In this document: one piece after another, positions 61,393-64,000 of the stretch | How the letters are laid out: the number at the start of each line of letters is the position of its first letter | Numbering within the stretch: the stretch's first letter is position 1 | DNA from: Obelidium mucronatum | Lineage: Eukaryota; Chytridiomycota; Chytridiomycetes; Chytridiales; Chytriomycetaceae | NCBI GenBank assembly: GCA_025765595.1 | Contig: JAIVFH010000012.1 | Location: forward strand, 124,001 to 188,000 | Direction: 5' to 3' | DNA: 64,000 bases | Made by a program: the position numbers and the translations under genes | Notes under the pieces: generated by a model | The model's database searches: none | What the model was told of the DNA's origin: nothing | Seen by the model: the letters and a program-made list of their open reading frames with translations, nothing else

Positions 61393-63603
61393 TCAAAAAA
61401 CTCGCTTGATTGGAGATATAGATACAGCAGCCGCGTCCCCCAATACAACACTGGGATACAAAACAGTGGGCAAATTCCTAAACGACACCCCACAATCCAC
61501 ACCATTCACTTCAAATCCAAGAGTTCTTGCATCTAAATCCAACTTGATTGTCACGTTTGTACCTCGCGTGAATGTCACTCCTTTCGGCAAACGGCCCACG
61601 AATATCTTACCAACGCGAAGCGTTCCATCACTCCACAAGGACCAACCACCATCGTCTCCAACAAACCTCATACCAGTGCCGTCACCGGCAGCGGGACCCC
61701 CGATATCTCCGGCGCTCACACTTCCTCGTCGCGACGCAGGACCACTCGGCACCCCAAAGAAACTACTAACTCCACTCTCGAATCGCTCCAACAAATCATC
61801 AGTTGTACCCACGCTGCTAATTCCAGTGGAATTTCTACCCTGAGCTCCACCACTCACACCGACATCCGCGCTCACACCAATCCCTACACCGTGTACAGAA
61901 TGCAAAGGAACCACAGTCCACGTAAACCGCCCTCCACTCGCTCCATTCATCTGTCCCCAACGCTTCAGGTGTACAGTATGTGATGTTTCCACATCCAGTG
62001 GATGCACTGCCTCCAACATGAACCCATCGCGTTCTGCTACTCCATGAACTGCATCGTCGTCCTTTGAAACCACTTGGTACGGGTCCCCAGGATGTGCTCG
62101 CGCTTAGCGGCGTAGGAAGCAGCTGTTCGATAAAGGCTCAAGATGTGAGATTGTGGTAAGATATCGGCGGGCTCAATTTCGCGAAGGATGTCGGCTGCGG
62201 TGAGTGATGGGAGCTGTAGAGCCTGAAGGGCCGTTTGTTGGGCCAAGGATACGTTCAAAGTACCGCTTTTTTCGTTCTTACGGCTTGAGTTTGAAGTTGA
62301 AGGTTCGATGGCTGTCTCGTAATGAGAGGTTTGAGACAAGGAGTAGCAGTTGCTGAATGGAGATTGTTGAAGCTTTCCCTTTGATTTAAGTACTGGAGCA
62401 GCTGAAGAAACAAAAGCTGTTGCCACTGTACTTGAAGTCTTGGATGAAGGTGTTCCGATATTTGATTCGGCCAATCTTGACGGCGTTTGGGTGGGAGTAG
62501 TTGGCGGTGAGAATGGCCGAACGATATCACCATAATCCGAAACCGGGGAAGCAAGACAATCATCGTAATGCTTTCCAACCATAAAACCTTCGTCTTCCTC
62601 CTCGTCGTCAAACATTCCCAGGGTCTTTTGCGCCATGAACCAACTCTTGATGATGCGAAACCTTCCCACGGCCGATTCCAAGTGCTCCGGGATTGCATTT
62701 AGGACGCGAATCAATACTGGTAAGCTCAAAGTCCACAAGTTGTTGTCTGCCAGTAACGCCCAGCCCCGCATTACCAGTCCCAGAAGAGGAGCCCGAATAA
62801 AACCCAATACGCGGGTGCACATGCAATCACAACATCCTCCGCGCCATGAAAGCGACGAGGCTGCCGCCCACATGTCGCATGCAGCTTCTCGGCCTTGGCT
62901 TGTCGACGGATCGTTGATTGAGAAAATGTGGGTGAAGACTTGGAGATAGATATCAGCACGCTCATTTAGACTGATGTGGTGCGCGGCTTGGTAGCACGCT
63001 AAAACGAGTCTCCAGTCTTCTGTGTCAAGAGAGGTGGCTTCGTCGTCCTCTTCCAGGGAATAAATATATCGGAGAACAATTCGAAATGCATCCGCTATAG
63101 ATGTGAAGGGGTTTTTTTAAGAACATAGGTTAAAAATCAAATAAGCAAGCGCTTACGGTCAAGAAATGGTAGCTCGACAATCAGTTGAGTCAAGCTTCCG
63201 GAATTAGTCACGGCGGATGCGGGAAGCTGCGCTTTAAAGAAGTCCGAGCGAGTACGAAGAATTAAACTGAATTCATTGTTTTGATTCACGTTATGCAAAG
63301 GAAGTGTTATTCAGGGTGGATGTGAGTGTACAATCATAACACTGACCAATGAGCTGTGAATTGAACGCGGTCCGACCCAACAATCAGAGTCACATCGCTG
63401 CCACTTCCAGAATCGAGCAACGAAAGGAGATCATTTCTGGGCGTCGCTTTGTGGGATGCCCGGCGGTCTTCGTGGGATTCTCTTGGTGGAGACGTAAATA
63501 TTCCCAAGAATGATTGGCGTCGTCTAACAGAAGCTGAAGTAAGAACAGTCGTTGATGTTGCTGCTGTAGATGCTGATGATGGCGCGTAGGAGGCAGAAGT
63601 CAT
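61393..63603 (-). CDS. BTB-SPRY domain protein
   Basis: The ATG at 63603 opens a Ser/Thr-rich leader, then SLLDSGSGSDVTLIVGSDRV with QFTAHWSVL, the start of a BTB domain. Exons between 63.3 and 62.9 kb continue it. A BACK-like helical part (LLADNNLWTLSLPVLIRVL and DILPQSHILSLYRTAASYAA) with a disordered middle follows. The C terminus is a SPRY-type beta sandwich (SHTVHLKRWGQMNG, GWSLWSDGTLRVGKIFVG, GFEVNGVDCGV, YPSVVLGD). One G seems missing near 62,090 between HILG and DPYQVVSKDDD. BTB-SPRY proteins typically recruit substrates to ubiquitin ligases. Confidence 0.65.
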
Positions 63604-63941
63604 GATTTTTGGTTGTTTGAACGTTATGTTTGAGGATTTTAAAAGGCTTGATTCATGGCCAAGCATGTAAAACTATGACCAATGATGCGACCAGCATGTG
63701 TAATGAATCTGCTTTGCCGCATGTCGGAGTTTGTTCACCTGCATATTATCACGGTTGCAACATAAAAATGCCTTCTTCAATGGTACTACTAGCTGTGACC
63801 ATCAGGCGTCGACCTGCCGGCCGGGTACATGCGAAGAAAATATTGAAGTAAATCAGAAATTGAATAATAGGACTGAAGTTGCGATACTACTCCATAATCC
63901 AAATATGCTATAATTACTTCTACATCTTCTACGCTCTCATC

Positions 63942-64000
63942 GGCCCAATGGTCTAGTAGTAAGATGCTCGCTTCGGGTGCGAGAGGTCCGGGGTTCAATT
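63942..64000 (+). tRNA. tRNA-Pro(CGG), cut by the window edge
   Basis: The sequence starts GGCCCAATGGTCTAGTAG, followed by an anticodon arm CTCGC-TTCGGGT-GCGAG with anticodon CGG, then AGG and the T arm start CCGGGGTTCAATT. The first 59 bases match the usual eukaryotic tRNA-Pro layout. The acceptor 3' strand is beyond the window. Confidence 0.92.

Noticed and set aside
63789..63998. 69-codon minus-strand frame near the right edge
   Set aside because: It overlaps the tRNA-Pro gene on the other strand and has no recognisable feature.

Overview
The window reads as nuclear DNA of an early-diverging fungus, most likely a chytrid (inference). Coding regions are split by many short GT-AG introns (43-121 nt, a few longer), often with long T tracts before the acceptor. 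The gene set is fungal or opisthokont: a Ync13/Munc13-like protein, Leu5-type carrier, Ski3, CDK10, ABCA transporter, HSF, cytochrome b561 and a class-A-like 7TM receptor. No bacterial operon structure, CRISPR array or viral block was seen.

Layout. 1-3.8 kb: 5' part of a DIRS-like retrotransposon on the minus strand, with a spliced gag-like gene and an RT-RNase H frame that runs off the left edge. 3.8-6.5 kb: a Munc13-like gene that stops beside the element; a fuller paralogue lies at 28.4-32.4 kb. 6.75-12.6 kb: half of a tRNA-Asn, a 12-exon Crypton/Ndc10-like tyrosine recombinase gene without a 5' end, and a decayed second copy of its C-terminal domain. 12.7-18.5 kb: complete ABCA transporter. 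19.2-23.2 kb: a GHKL-type ATPase fused to a BAH-like region and a cytosine-5 methyltransferase fold whose catalytic motifs look eroded; this is the most unusual gene. 23.3-35.3 kb: cytochrome b561, STE-type kinase, coiled-coil protein, kinase relic, Munc13 paralogue, broken 7TM receptor and CDK10. 37.6-55.5 kb: Ski3, Leu5-type carrier, HSF, two-RRM protein, membrane protein, class-3 lipase and a coiled-coil/BTB-like protein. 58-64 kb: a small unknown gene, a membrane protein, a BTB-SPRY protein and the start of tRNA-Pro(CGG).

The 37.6-55.5 kb genes are bracketed by two tandem arrays of one repeat family in opposite orientation (35.87-37.58 and 55.65-57.59 kb). Each roughly 245-256 bp unit holds an imperfect palindrome whose arms change together between variants around a nearly fixed apex, plus an intron-like GT...AG spacer. 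This looks like a structured RNA or cruciform family and is the other main candidate for something undescribed.

Gene models for the Munc13-like gene, ABC transporter, fusion gene, cytochrome b561, kinase and CDK10 were joined by hand; their exon sums are multiples of three. Several other genes need a one-base shift, mostly in short homopolymers. That suggests uncorrected indels in the sequence or real decay, so products there are inferred from aligned frames.
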